Position numbers and translations under genes: made by a program. 10,434 bases of DNA from an uncultured Mollicutes bacterium (lineage in GTDB: Bacteria; Bacillota_I; Bacilli_A; RFN20; CAG-288): positions 1 to 10,434 of the forward strand of contig URQF01000040.1 in assembly GCA_900549915.1 (NCBI GenBank). Reading direction: 5' to 3'. The notes beneath the pieces are model-generated. The model ran no database searches, was not told the DNA's origin, and saw nothing but the letters and a program-made list of their open reading frames with translations. The stretch's first letter is position 1. Each line of letters opens with the position of its first letter. Shown in pieces: positions 1-8,000 of the stretch.

Positions 1-345
1 CGCACGGCTTCTCGCGGTCTTCGCAGAGCCACCTGCAGAGTCTCCCTCTACGATGTAGATCTCGCAGTTTTTCGGATCTTTGTCCGTACAGTCAGCCAGT
101 TTTCCTGGAAGCGCCATGCCGTCGAGCGCTGATTTACGTCTCGTCATCTCGCGCGCCTTGCGGGCTGCGTCGCGGGCTCTCTTGGCAAGAATCGATTTCT
201 CACAGATGATCTTGGCAACCGTTGGATTCTGCTCCAGGAAATACGTCAGCTGCTCGCTCACGATCGCATCGACCGCCGCGCGGGCCTCGCTGTTGCCGAG
301 TTTCTGCTTCGTCTGTCCCTCAAACTGCGGATTTTTGACAAAGCA
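1..345 (-). pseudogene. gyrB: GyrB fragment: transducer end and TOPRIM start of DNA gyrase subunit B
   Basis: Residues about 191-305 of the hybrid frame match GyrB. NPQFEGQTKQKLGNSEAR (195-212) is the hallmark loop at the end of the transducer domain. A Lys/Arg/Ala-rich helix (SILAKRARDAARKAREMTR) follows. Then ALDGMALPGKLADC leads into the TOPRIM core IVEGDSAGGSAKTARSR (288-304), which holds the catalytic glutamate Glu290 and runs off the window. GyrB is the ATPase and TOPRIM subunit of the type II topoisomerase that introduces negative supercoils. The Gln-Thr-Lys loop and EGDSAGGSAK are typical of GyrB; ParE is less likely. The GHKL ATPase domain, which should precede this part, is absent and replaced by LigA sequence. 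Whether the frame continues to a complete GyrB C-terminus cannot be seen here. Confidence 0.9.
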
Positions 346-915
346 GGTCAGCACCACGGTCATGCCCTCGAACGCGCCGCCCTCAACCGCCTTTTCAGCC
401 TGCTTTGGAGTCACATATTCAAGCAGCTTGCGAATCATGCGCACGTTGTTTGCGGCCTGTTCGCCCATGAACTCCGCGTCGTCCAGCGTATCGCCCGCTG
501 TGTCGTCGGATTCGTCGGATGCTTCATCTGGCTGAACATCGGCAGCAGTTTCGCCCTTAGCGCCGCCCACAAAGTCAACCACGCTGTCGGCCACGATCTC
601 GCCTATGTCGTTTACGCTCATCAGCTCGTCGCGCGTCACGCTGAACAACCCTTCGATGCCGCCGATCTTCGCGGCTATGTCGCGCGCGGTCTTGCGGCCG
701 ATGTTGGGTATGCCCAGTGCGAACAGGAATGCGTCCAGTTCTGGCTGTGCGCTGCGCTTAATCGCCTCGATCAGGTTGGCGGCGCGCTTTTCGGCAAAGC
801 CCGGCAGGCCGTTCAGGTCATCCACGGTAAGCGCATACAGCTGCCACGGCTCACTCACGCCCAGTTTTTCGTAAAGCAGCTTGGCCGTAGCTTCCGAAAA
901 GCCCTCAATATCCAT
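1..915 (-). CDS. Hybrid open reading frame: LigA C-terminal region fused in frame to GyrB middle region (partial at window edge)
   Basis: A single uninterrupted frame of 305 codons runs from the ATG at 915 to the window edge. Residues 1-190 read as the C-terminal part of NAD-dependent DNA ligase; residues from about 191 on read as DNA gyrase subunit B. The changeover lies at about 343-372, inside a stretch that both families could encode (LigA BRCT start FEGMTVVLT, GyrB strand before NPQFEGQTK). No normal protein has this order. The frame is open upstream of the ATG as far as a TAA at 991-993. No Shine-Dalgarno site precedes the ATG, so translation from here is doubtful. Arg codons by eye are 11 CGC, 3 AGA, 2 CGT and no AGG, unlike the AGG-dominated operon to the right. 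I infer either an assembly/amplification chimera or a recombination remnant. A functional fusion is least likely, because it lacks the ligase adenylation domain and the gyrase ATPase domain. Confidence 0.8.
   Translation of the reverse strand, partial: MDIEGFSEATAKLLYEKLGVSEPWQLYALTVDDLNGLPGFAEKRAANLIEAIKRSAQPELDAFLFALGIPNIGRKTARDIAAKIGGIEGLFSVTRDELMSVNDIGEIVADSVVDFVGGAKGETAADVQPDEASDESDDTAGDTLDDAEFMGEQAANNVRMIRKLLEYVTPKQAEKAVEGGAFEGMTVVLTCFVKNPQFEGQTKQKLGNSEARAAVDAIVSEQLTYFLEQNPTVAKIICEKSILAKRARDAARKAREMTRRKSALDGMALPGKLADCTDKDPKNCEIYIVEGDSAGGSAKTARSRA
346..915 (-). pseudogene. ligA: LigA fragment: helix-hairpin-helix domain and start of BRCT domain of NAD-dependent DNA ligase
   Basis: The segment opens with MDIEGFSEATAKLLYEKLG (residues 1-19 of the frame), the LigA sequence that normally follows the zinc finger. 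Helix-hairpin-helix elements follow: LPGFAEKRAANLIEAIKRS (37-55), LGIPNIGRKTARDIAAK (67-83) and VNDIGEIVADSVVDFV (101-116). Next comes an acidic, Asp/Glu-rich linker (about 127-147). The last LigA-like part is the beginning of the BRCT domain, AVEGGAFEGMTVVLT (176-190), where the invariant-type Gly-Thr continuation is lost and GyrB sequence begins. LigA seals nicks in DNA during replication and repair using NAD+. This piece lacks the adenylation domain with its KxDG lysine, the OB fold, the four-cysteine zinc finger and most of the BRCT domain, so it cannot ligate. Family assignment is very secure; status as a pseudogene or artefact is inference. Confidence 0.9.
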
Positions 916-1039
916 AGAGATGCTTGCGTATTTCGTGAACTTCAATTCATCTATTTTAATCCTGATAAGAATTCCTCTATAAGAAGCCTGTTAATGTTTT
1001 TTTACAATCGATATCTTATAGTGAAAAAGTGTAAGAGAA
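916..1039. other. AT-rich spacer between the operon terminator and the GC-rich hybrid frame
   Basis: This stretch resembles the operon in base composition, not the GC-rich block to its left. On the minus strand a TAA at 991-993 closes the frame of the hybrid. Between it and the ATG at 915 the frame is open and contains a TTG at 945, but no ATG and no well-spaced Shine-Dalgarno site. A weak promoter-like pair on the minus strand, TTGTAA (1007-1002) and TTATAG (982-977), has a 19-bp spacer, which is longer than ideal. The residues encoded just before MDIEG (KFTKYASIS) are not LigA-like: LigA would have its zinc finger here. The composition change near 915 therefore marks a second breakpoint. 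No RNA gene is visible. Confidence 0.5.
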
Positions 1040-1061
1040 AAGGCTGACCACCGCCAGCCTT
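1031..1061 (-). terminator. Rho-independent terminator of the operon
   Basis: Read on the minus strand, AAGGCTG (1061-1055), an 8-base loop and CAGCCTT (1046-1040) form a perfect 7-bp stem. It is followed directly by a pyrimidine-rich tail, TTCTCTTAC (1039-1031), which with the end of the stem gives a run of T. It begins 12 bases after the stop codon of the 1329-aa gene, where an operon terminator is expected. The tail is interrupted by C, so strength may be moderate. Confidence 0.75.
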
Positions 1062-1073
1062 ATTCATCCACGT

Positions 1074-4000
1074 TTAGGCAACAGCAGGAAGGGTTGAGTT
1101 ACTATCACCAATAGTAAGTAATGTACCTGTTCCGGTAGCAGTAATCCAATAGTTGGTCTTCCACCAGTTATGCTCACGAGTGACTTTCGTCAGAACATAG
1201 TAATCATCTTTGTTTCCGGTCTTTGAGTAGTAGTAATCTTCCACTCTCGTAAGGCCCGCCCTGAAATCTATCGAGGAAGAATTCAGCTTTGCAGAGAAAT
1301 CAATATCTGCAGTCGCAACATTACCAAGAATCTGAACAACCTTGTTCTGCTTCCTACTTAAAGTACTGAGTTTATTCACCCCCTGCTCATCCGTGCTATA
1401 AGTCACTTCAATCGGAAGTGTGTTTGTGAACTTAACAACACTGGTTCCTAAATCAATAGAGCTAAGATCGGCTTCCATCTTGAATTTCTTATCCTGTTCA
1501 GAATAAGACCTGCTCTTGACCATCTTTTCCGGAATAATCCTGGTTCCAGCAATGCCATCCGTGCTAGTAGAACTGCTTCCAGAATCCTCAGAAGGATTCT
1601 CAATCCTATCGACCAAATAACTCTTCCAAGCGAGCTGATGAGTAAAAGCAGTAGCACCTCCCTGTTCAGCTTCGAAGTTCATACCCAGAGCAAAAAGATA
1701 GTATCCAATATGGGCTGTCCTCTGTTTCTGTGTAATCAGCCAGACCTTTGTTTCCTTCGAATAGTGTTTGACAATGAAACAGTCTTCTGTCTGGGGACGA
1801 ATGAAAAACTCCGTCTTCGTACCATCGGTATCGATACAGACATAGCCGGAAACATTTGCCTTATTTCCGTTCGTACCTTTCTCAACATGGATACCAGCAA
1901 CAACATTTGCTGAAATCTTAGCAAGGCTGAGTCCTTTGATATTCAAGAAGTTAAGACTGATATTCAGTGAACCGCTCAGATAGAAGTCACTCTGGTCTGT
2001 CGCGTTCAATAATAAGGATGTCCTGATTGGAAGGGAATTAAAGTCAATCGACTTTCCTTTGAAGTCATCATTGAAGGTGTTCGCATATTGATCAAAATCA
2101 ACATTCTGGTCCGATAAAGAAAGAGAGCCCGTAATCTGCTTCTTCGTCTCTTTTGAGGATCCATCTGCCTGTTCCTCACTTGAAATCATCAGAGAATCAA
2201 ATTCAATAGAAGTAATCTTCCAATCCGTTTCACTCGTGGTCTGATATCTCCTGATGATATCACTAGTACCGGAAGAGGAAGAACTCAAAAGAGAGTTCTC
2301 TAAGACAATATGAATCTGACCGGAAGTAATATCGACAGAGTCAATTCCGTCAAGCAAAGAAAGGAAAGAGACAATATCCGGAGTCGATGATCCTTTGCTT
2401 GTCTCGACTTCATCCTTCTTATCCATGATCCTGTTATAAATCTGGACAATTGGTCCAAGATAGGCATAGAAAAGATTTGTCTTCTTGATTTCCAGAATCT
2501 GACTAGTCCTGTCTTCAATAGCCTTGTTTCCCCTAAGTGCACCAAGATAAGCAGTATCCTTTGCCGTCTGCTTATTGTCTTGATGGTAGTATTTGACACA
2601 GAGGTTATCTTCGATATTGTTCTGATAGGGAACCCTGTTCTTCGAATAATAGAAATCAATCGAAGGATCATAGGAATGCTCATCCCTATCAATATGCAAT
2701 TCACCAGCATACTGACTATTGAGATAATCAAAATTAATGTTACCATCGATTCCGAGAGGATAGCTGTCAGTATTAATCCTGTCTTTGACAGTTAAAGACA
2801 AAGCAGCTGAGAACTGCTTTTTATTTCCCGGAAGAAGATCAAACAATCCTGTGATAAAGAAAGAAAATTGGTTTACTTTCTTACCAACAAAGTCATTTGT
2901 ATTAAAGCTTGCAGACCCGTCTAAATAGGTCCTATCTTTAATGGAAACATAGTCTTTCCTGTTCAAAGAGATATTAAAGACAATATCCTCGTAGCCAAGT
3001 CCAAGAACAGAAATCGAAGTCAATCCGTTTTCATCCAGCTTCCTTGTCAGAGTACCTCCTTTTTGGAAAGAAGTATCGATAACAGAGGGATCAAGCTCAA
3101 GCACTAGCTGATTCTCATTCGATTCTTCTTTGACAAGAACAAAGCGGAAGAGAGTATCTAGATCTAATCCATTCGATAACGAGAAAATCGATGCAAACTT
3201 ATCCAGGATCTTATTCAGTGCTTCCTGAGTGTTATCATCCGATTTTGTCAGCTTAGCAATACCTTCGGAAAGAGCATCGAATACACTAGAAGCTTCCGTC
3301 TTAGTAATCGACTGCTTCCTTGCTTTATCAAGCGTCCTATAAGCAGTATCATCCAGATAACGGACATCCAGGTTATGCTTCTTGCATCCGCTTCCTTGGA
3401 TAGCAAGAGAAGCACCGATCTGAGGCTTGTTCTCCTTGGTCAGATCAAGCCTCGCTTCTCCCGTAAAGTCAGCCGTCTTATAACTGCCGTCTTCGTTTGT
3501 ATAGCCTTTTTCAATCCTCTCGACGGAAAGATTCCTTCCAAACTGTTTCTTCTCCAGATAAGGCTCTAATTGCTTGATGGCAGGAAGAATACCATCATAA
3601 GTCCTCTGATATTCTGCCTCATCAATGGTCTCAAAAGAAGGAGTAAAGGAATCAATCTTAAAGCAGAGAGAAGCATTCTCACTCTTAAAAGGAACATTCT
3701 CGACCTTGATCTGTTCGATTTCATTTTCGTTGTGCTCAATGTCTTTATGGAAATCAAGAGTGATCTTAGAAACAGCATCCGGATCATCGGTTAGACCAAA
3801 TGCCTTCGATGAAATATCAATAATGATTTTCGTGCCATCGCTATTCGATGAAATCGAAGAGACAAGCTTCGTCAGGCACGAATAATCGCCTTCCAATAGC
3901 TTCTTAAACTCACAGTCCGAAAGAAGTGAAGCGATATTTTCAATTAAAGAAGTCGTATCACTGCTCTTCGATACATGTGTCAGGACATCAATAACATCTT

Positions 4001-5063
4001 TAACTTTCTGGTTCGTCAGATGTCCTTTGGATTGATTGTTGACATTGATAAATGTCTTCTCTTTTTCGTAATAGACAGCTGCCTGTCCTTTGATATAGGG
4101 ATTGCTGCTATCTCCCTGACTGATTTTCGCCTGAACCTTCTGAGCATCCGATAAATCCGCAAGAGCAGAAATCCGGAAGCCTTTTTCAGGAGAGTCCGCG
4201 TTTGACGTATCTTTCCTTGTAAAATCAAGAGAAGCAGCAAAGGAAGCATGCTTTGCCCTGTTGACAAAGGTAACAAAAAGCGGATCTAAACCATCCCTAT
4301 TCACAGATTCAAGAGAAGAATCATAGCTAGTGACATAGCTTGTCTTAAGACTCTGCTCTCCGTTTCCGTTCAAGGTAACCTTAATCTTAGACGTTCCGTC
4401 CTTGCTATCAAAAGAAAGACCATTCGGAGTCGAGACCGAAGTAAAGAGAAGATTTTTGTCGGCACCCCTGACCAAGGTTCCATAATCCGTATCAAAGGTA
4501 AAAGTATGACTTCCATCCATCGAAGAGACAACATCACTCGACTGATAGATACCATCCTGGATCTTACCTAAGATCTCATTGACTTTATCTAAGGTATTCT
4601 GAGAGCCAAGGACACTGCTCGTATCCATATGGATTAGTCCAGAAGAAGATAAAACTCCAATCCTATCGCCAATAGAGCTTGCACTCCTCTTATAAATCTT
4701 GGAATCGTATTCGATGGCACCCTGCTTTTCATTGAGATAAACACCGAAAGGAAGATTCAGAGTATCGACACTGAGATCGAGATGACCGGAAAGAGACTTA
4801 TCTCCTTTAAGATAAGTGATGGCTAAATCGTTGCTTGTCCTATGAAAAGGCACATCCCTTCCCTCAATGGAAAGCGATAGATCATGAAAACGCAAAGAGG
4901 AGGAAGAGGTCAGCTGCTTCAAAAAGCAGCTGACCTGATTTTCCTCTTCGCTAGCGCTAGGATTTTTCTGCCTTTCCTTCTGGTTTTCCTTATACCTGAC
5001 TGGTCCCATAAGACCAGTTAAGAAACCAAGAAGAGTGAGACTAAGAATAGTTTTCCGCTTCAT
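1074..5063 (-). CDS. Giant membrane-anchored extracytoplasmic protein, paralogue of the preceding gene (1329 aa)
   Basis: Not a family I can name. The start at 5063 is supported by AAAGGA at 5073-5068, four bases upstream, and by the signal-anchor it creates: basic MKRK, then a hydrophobic segment (residues 5-20), then a charged linker. There is no lipobox, and Cys46 is too far from the segment to be one. From about residue 90 the protein is Ser/Thr/Asn/Lys-rich with alternating beta-strand patterns and short helices. It aligns with the 1413-aa neighbour in the same order throughout. Pairs include DGLDPLFVTFVNRAK (257-271) with DGLDPLFYTFFNLAK, IASLLSDCEFKKLLEGD (377-393) with VASLLNDCKLKDLLNGD, YLDDTAYRTLDKARK (569-583) with RVDDTAYLSYDNVRK, and HIGYYLFALGMNF (1118-1130) with HLGYYALGFGLNY. 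A Ser/Thr/Glu-rich linker (1154-1168) precedes GIAGTRIIPEK (1170-1180). It is the last gene of the operon and contains a strong inverted repeat at codons 43-52. Role unknown; structural or lipid-binding surface protein is inference. Confidence 0.93.
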   Translation of the reverse strand: MKRKTILSLTLLGFLTGLMGPVRYKENQKERQKNPSASEEENQVSCFLKQLTSSSSLRFHDLSLSIEGRDVPFHRTSNDLAITYLKGDKSLSGHLDLSVDTLNLPFGVYLNEKQGAIEYDSKIYKRSASSIGDRIGVLSSSGLIHMDTSSVLGSQNTLDKVNEILGKIQDGIYQSSDVVSSMDGSHTFTFDTDYGTLVRGADKNLLFTSVSTPNGLSFDSKDGTSKIKVTLNGNGEQSLKTSYVTSYDSSLESVNRDGLDPLFVTFVNRAKHASFAASLDFTRKDTSNADSPEKGFRISALADLSDAQKVQAKISQGDSSNPYIKGQAAVYYEKEKTFINVNNQSKGHLTNQKVKDVIDVLTHVSKSSDTTSLIENIASLLSDCEFKKLLEGDYSCLTKLVSSISSNSDGTKIIIDISSKAFGLTDDPDAVSKITLDFHKDIEHNENEIEQIKVENVPFKSENASLCFKIDSFTPSFETIDEAEYQRTYDGILPAIKQLEPYLEKKQFGRNLSVERIEKGYTNEDGSYKTADFTGEARLDLTKENKPQIGASLAIQGSGCKKHNLDVRYLDDTAYRTLDKARKQSITKTEASSVFDALSEGIAKLTKSDDNTQEALNKILDKFASIFSLSNGLDLDTLFRFVLVKEESNENQLVLELDPSVIDTSFQKGGTLTRKLDENGLTSISVLGLGYEDIVFNISLNRKDYVSIKDRTYLDGSASFNTNDFVGKKVNQFSFFITGLFDLLPGNKKQFSAALSLTVKDRINTDSYPLGIDGNINFDYLNSQYAGELHIDRDEHSYDPSIDFYYSKNRVPYQNNIEDNLCVKYYHQDNKQTAKDTAYLGALRGNKAIEDRTSQILEIKKTNLFYAYLGPIVQIYNRIMDKKDEVETSKGSSTPDIVSFLSLLDGIDSVDITSGQIHIVLENSLLSSSSSGTSDIIRRYQTTSETDWKITSIEFDSLMISSEEQADGSSKETKKQITGSLSLSDQNVDFDQYANTFNDDFKGKSIDFNSLPIRTSLLLNATDQSDFYLSGSLNISLNFLNIKGLSLAKISANVVAGIHVEKGTNGNKANVSGYVCIDTDGTKTEFFIRPQTEDCFIVKHYSKETKVWLITQKQRTAHIGYYLFALGMNFEAEQGGATAFTHQLAWKSYLVDRIENPSEDSGSSSTSTDGIAGTRIIPEKMVKSRSYSEQDKKFKMEADLSSIDLGTSVVKFTNTLPIEVTYSTDEQGVNKLSTLSRKQNKVVQILGNVATADIDFSAKLNSSSIDFRAGLTRVEDYYYSKTGNKDDYYVLTKVTREHNWWKTNYWITATGTGTLLTIGDSNSTLPAVA
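4907..4936. repeat. Perfect 13-bp inverted repeat with 4-base loop inside the 5' end of the 1329-aa gene
   Basis: On the plus strand AGGTCAGCTGCTT (4907-4919), loop CAAA (4920-4923) and AAGCAGCTGACCT (4924-4936) are perfect arms. With a small bulge the stem can extend through the flanking gaggaa and ttcctc. It lies about 130 bases after the start codon and encodes residues just after the membrane anchor, around VSCFLKQLT. On the plus (antisense) strand it is followed by GATTTTCCTCTT, so it is terminator-like in that direction; on the coding strand it has no T tract. It could be an mRNA hairpin affecting translation or decay, a stop for antisense transcripts, or the trace of a small inversion or insertion. 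The function is not shown by the sequence. Confidence 0.85.
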
Positions 5064-5067
5064 TTCA

Positions 5068-5074
5068 TCCTTTC
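5068..5074 (-). promoter_or_regulatory. Ribosome binding site of the 1329-aa gene
   Basis: GAAAGGA on the minus strand lies four bases before the ATG at 5063 in the 35-bp gap after the 1413-aa gene. The sequence reads AAAGGATGAAATG, so an out-of-frame ATG at 5068-5066 overlaps the site and hits a stop at once (ATG AAA TGA). The spacing is short, but it decides the start in favour of 5063. No separate promoter is evident in the gap, consistent with cotranscription. Confidence 0.7.
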
Positions 5075-5098
5075 AGAATAGAGGGGGAAGATAGAAAT

Positions 5099-8000
5099 TT
5101 ACTTATCAATAATGGCAATGGTAGGCGTATCGGCTGAGTTGTTATCTTCGAAGGAGAGATAGTAGTAGCCTCCCTTACCTAAGAATTCGTGATGATATTT
5201 CTGCTCGACTTTCGAATCGTCATTGATCTGATAATACTTCTTCTCTGCAATCTTAGCCGAATAGAGACCATTCAGTTCCTGAATAGTATCGTCTAAGACA
5301 AAGCCTTCGACTTTATTCAGTTTTAAGTCAATGCCAATCGAGGCAATGTCTAAGACCGAGACCACTTCGCCTTCAACCGAGAGAGAGGTAAAGGTTCCTT
5401 TATGGCTGGAGTTATCGCTGTGTCCTAAAACGACATTGATATCATTGCCAAGATTGATTCCAGTGACACCTAAGTCAATCGTAGAAAGATTCAGTCCAAG
5501 ATGGAAGGCGTTGTCCTTATGACCGGTCTTATCATAGTTGACCCTTGTCTCCGGAAGAATCGAAGTACCCATAATACCACCATTATCAGTCTTCGTAGTG
5601 GTCTCTTCACTAGCATCTGGCGTATCGGTATCTTCCTTCTTTCCGTCTAAGCTAAGTCCATCTAAGGCAGCCACCAGCTCCGTCTTAATCGAATAGATGG
5701 ATTCACTCGATTCCTGCTTAGCATAATTCAAGCCAAAGCCAAGAGCATAGTATCCAAGATGTTTGACAAACTCATTCGTCGTGACATAACGAATCGAACG
5801 GGAAGCACCATCATCATAATCAATCAGGACTTCGCCTTTATCTAATGTCTCACTTCCTTCGACCATGGAGTTGCTATCGAAATAGTAGGAAGCAGAGTAG
5901 GAATTATCATAGTCCGTCAAATTGATATAGAACTTATAGTAGGTCTTCTCACCCTTAGTGGAATCACCGAAGTTGATTTCAGCAGAGAGTCTTGCCTTAA
6001 CAACAAAGTCATTCAGAACCGGAATCTGGACTCTCAGCCTGCCATCCCTCGTGAAGACCTGCTTATCCGTAGTATTGAGTCCAAGCTCTAAGAAGAGCGG
6101 AACATCATCCATGGAGATATACTTTACATTATCCGTCTTCTTGATTTCAGCCCTAGAAGCAACATCTGCACTTGCCTCTAAGGTCGTCACACCAAGAGCT
6201 AAATCAAAGGTCCTGTCTTTGATGCGTAAGTCATCAATGGTTAAACCTGTGATCTTACCAAGGGAAGTATCAAAGGAAAGATTTACTTTGACGACACTAT
6301 CGCTTGCTTCCGTAATGCCGATAGCCTTGCAATCAAGGTCAATTTCAACCTTGCCATCCCTTAAGTCGATCTTCGTAACGTAGTTGGAATTCCTGACGGT
6401 CTGAATCGGATCAACCTTACCAGAGATGAGATCCTGCCTCGGCAAAGCAGAGACCGGCTTATTGATCTTCTTCAAAAGCGAGAGAATCAGGTTCTGAGGA
6501 TGGTTGGTAGAGGCATTCTTGATCCTATCAACAGCACTGGTAACCGTTCCCTTATAGAAGTTAATACCAATCGGAGCAGCTTTTGCAGCATTTCCGGAAT
6601 ACTGGACAAAGAGACGATCTCTAGCATCGCCAGAATTATTGTCCCTATTTGGATCATTGTAATCAAAGGCAAGCTTTGGTTTGTACTGATACTCGTTGTC
6701 CTTACCGATATTGACCGTCAAGGCACCATTGTACTGGCTGTCCTTAATGCTCCTATTGATGTTTCCAGTCAAGGCAGCTTTCTGAGTCTTGACCCTCTTC
6801 TCGTCGACAGAATCAAGATTGGCTTTTAAGCTCCTGGAGTATTTCTGATCTCCCGTGAAGAGATCAAAGACACCATTGACAAGATACTCGAACTTCTCGA
6901 CCGGCTCACCAGCATCTTGCTTGAACTGAGCAGCATCAAAGGTTTTGCCATAATAAGTGACATTCCTAGGAGAGACATATTCCTTATATCCGATATCGAA
7001 CGTGAACTGATAGCCAAGAAGCTCAATGCCAGTTGCCGAGACCGCTAAGACCTTATCCTGGCTGGTGTTGGTTTTGATGGAAATCACACCACCATCTAAG
7101 CCAAGAATGGCAGGAGAGACAGTCCTATTAAAGGTATGATCCGGATCCTTCTCGTTAGCACTGATATCAATATAAGAATCCAGATTCGTCAGATTCAGTC
7201 CGTTTTCGACCGTGAAGATTGAACTGATAGAATCCATGACCTTGGATAAGACAGCGCTGACATCAATCGAAGTACCGGTGTTGACATCGTTCCTCTTCTT
7301 GACGCCGTTCCTGACAGCATCGACGATAGAACCGATTTCTGCATTTCCCCTATACTCTTTCCTGACATTATCATAGGAAAGATAGGCGGTATCATCCACC
7401 CTGCGGGCATCCAAGTAGTGATCAATCTCATCCCTCTTGGTATGAGCAGTAATAGCGGCTTCAACGTCCAGATACTCTTTTCCAGGATGGACCGTATTCG
7501 GGTCTTTATCAATCAGTTTGGAGAAGTCAGCATCCAGTAAACCATCAAAGGCATAGCTGGTTTTGTACTTTTCATTGGAAATGCCGATGTTATAGGCAAG
7601 ACCGAATTTCTTGTCATCCGCCCTCTTTGCAAAGGAAGAGACAATTCCCCTAGCTCCGTTATAGGAAGTATATCCTTCCTTGCTCGTGACTTTGGCGAGC
7701 TTTTCTGCTTTCAGATCATCAATACTGAATTCCAAAGACAGAGCATGATCCTTTAAAGGAACATTGGAAACCTTGGCATACTTGAGTTCGATGCCATCCC
7801 GTCCTAATTCTTTTTCGGATGCATATTCGAGTTCGAGGACAATATCGTGGTCTTCATCTTGAGCTAAGCCAAGTGCCTTAGAAGAGATGACAACCTTTGC
7901 ATAAGTACCGCTTGTATTGGTCTTCACTTCCTTCAGGAAGTCTTTGTAAACAGAGAAGTCCCCATTTAAGAGATCCTTCAGCTTGCAGTCGTTAAGAAGA

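Noticed and set aside
1..345. ParE (topoisomerase IV) instead of GyrB
   Set aside because: The PQFEGQTKQKLGN loop and LPGKLADC...VEGDSAGGSAKTARSR read as GyrB-type sequence; ParE remains a minor alternative because only about 115 residues are visible.
80..874. Plus-strand open frames at 80-535 and 605-874
   Set aside because: They lie opposite the LigA-GyrB frame, whose minus-strand translation matches two well-known families. Their own products are Ser/Ala/Arg-rich and unlike any protein.
977..1007. Promoter TTGTAA / TTATAG for the hybrid frame
   Set aside because: The 19-bp spacer and weak boxes in AT-rich DNA do not support it, and no start with a ribosome binding site follows; mentioned only under the spacer.
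2800..2820. Second terminator-like hairpin, AAAGCAG / CTGCTTT plus a T-rich stretch on the plus strand
   Set aside because: A 7-bp stem with a 7-base loop is expected by chance a few times in 10 kb, and it lies inside a coding region.
1448..4555. Many frames of 60-150 codons on both strands inside the 1329-aa gene, such as 2300-2746 minus and 3625-3885 plus
   Set aside because: They are shadows of the long gene; their products are Leu/Ile/Arg-rich in an out-of-frame manner and lack ribosome binding sites.
4920..4930. Lipobox cysteine (Cys46) in the 1329-aa protein
   Set aside because: It lies about 25 residues after the hydrophobic segment within a polar stretch (NQVSCFL), not at the end of a signal peptide.
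7926..7941. Short palindrome ACTTCC-TTCA-GGAAGT
   Set aside because: Only 6-7 bp, within a coding region, and expected by chance.
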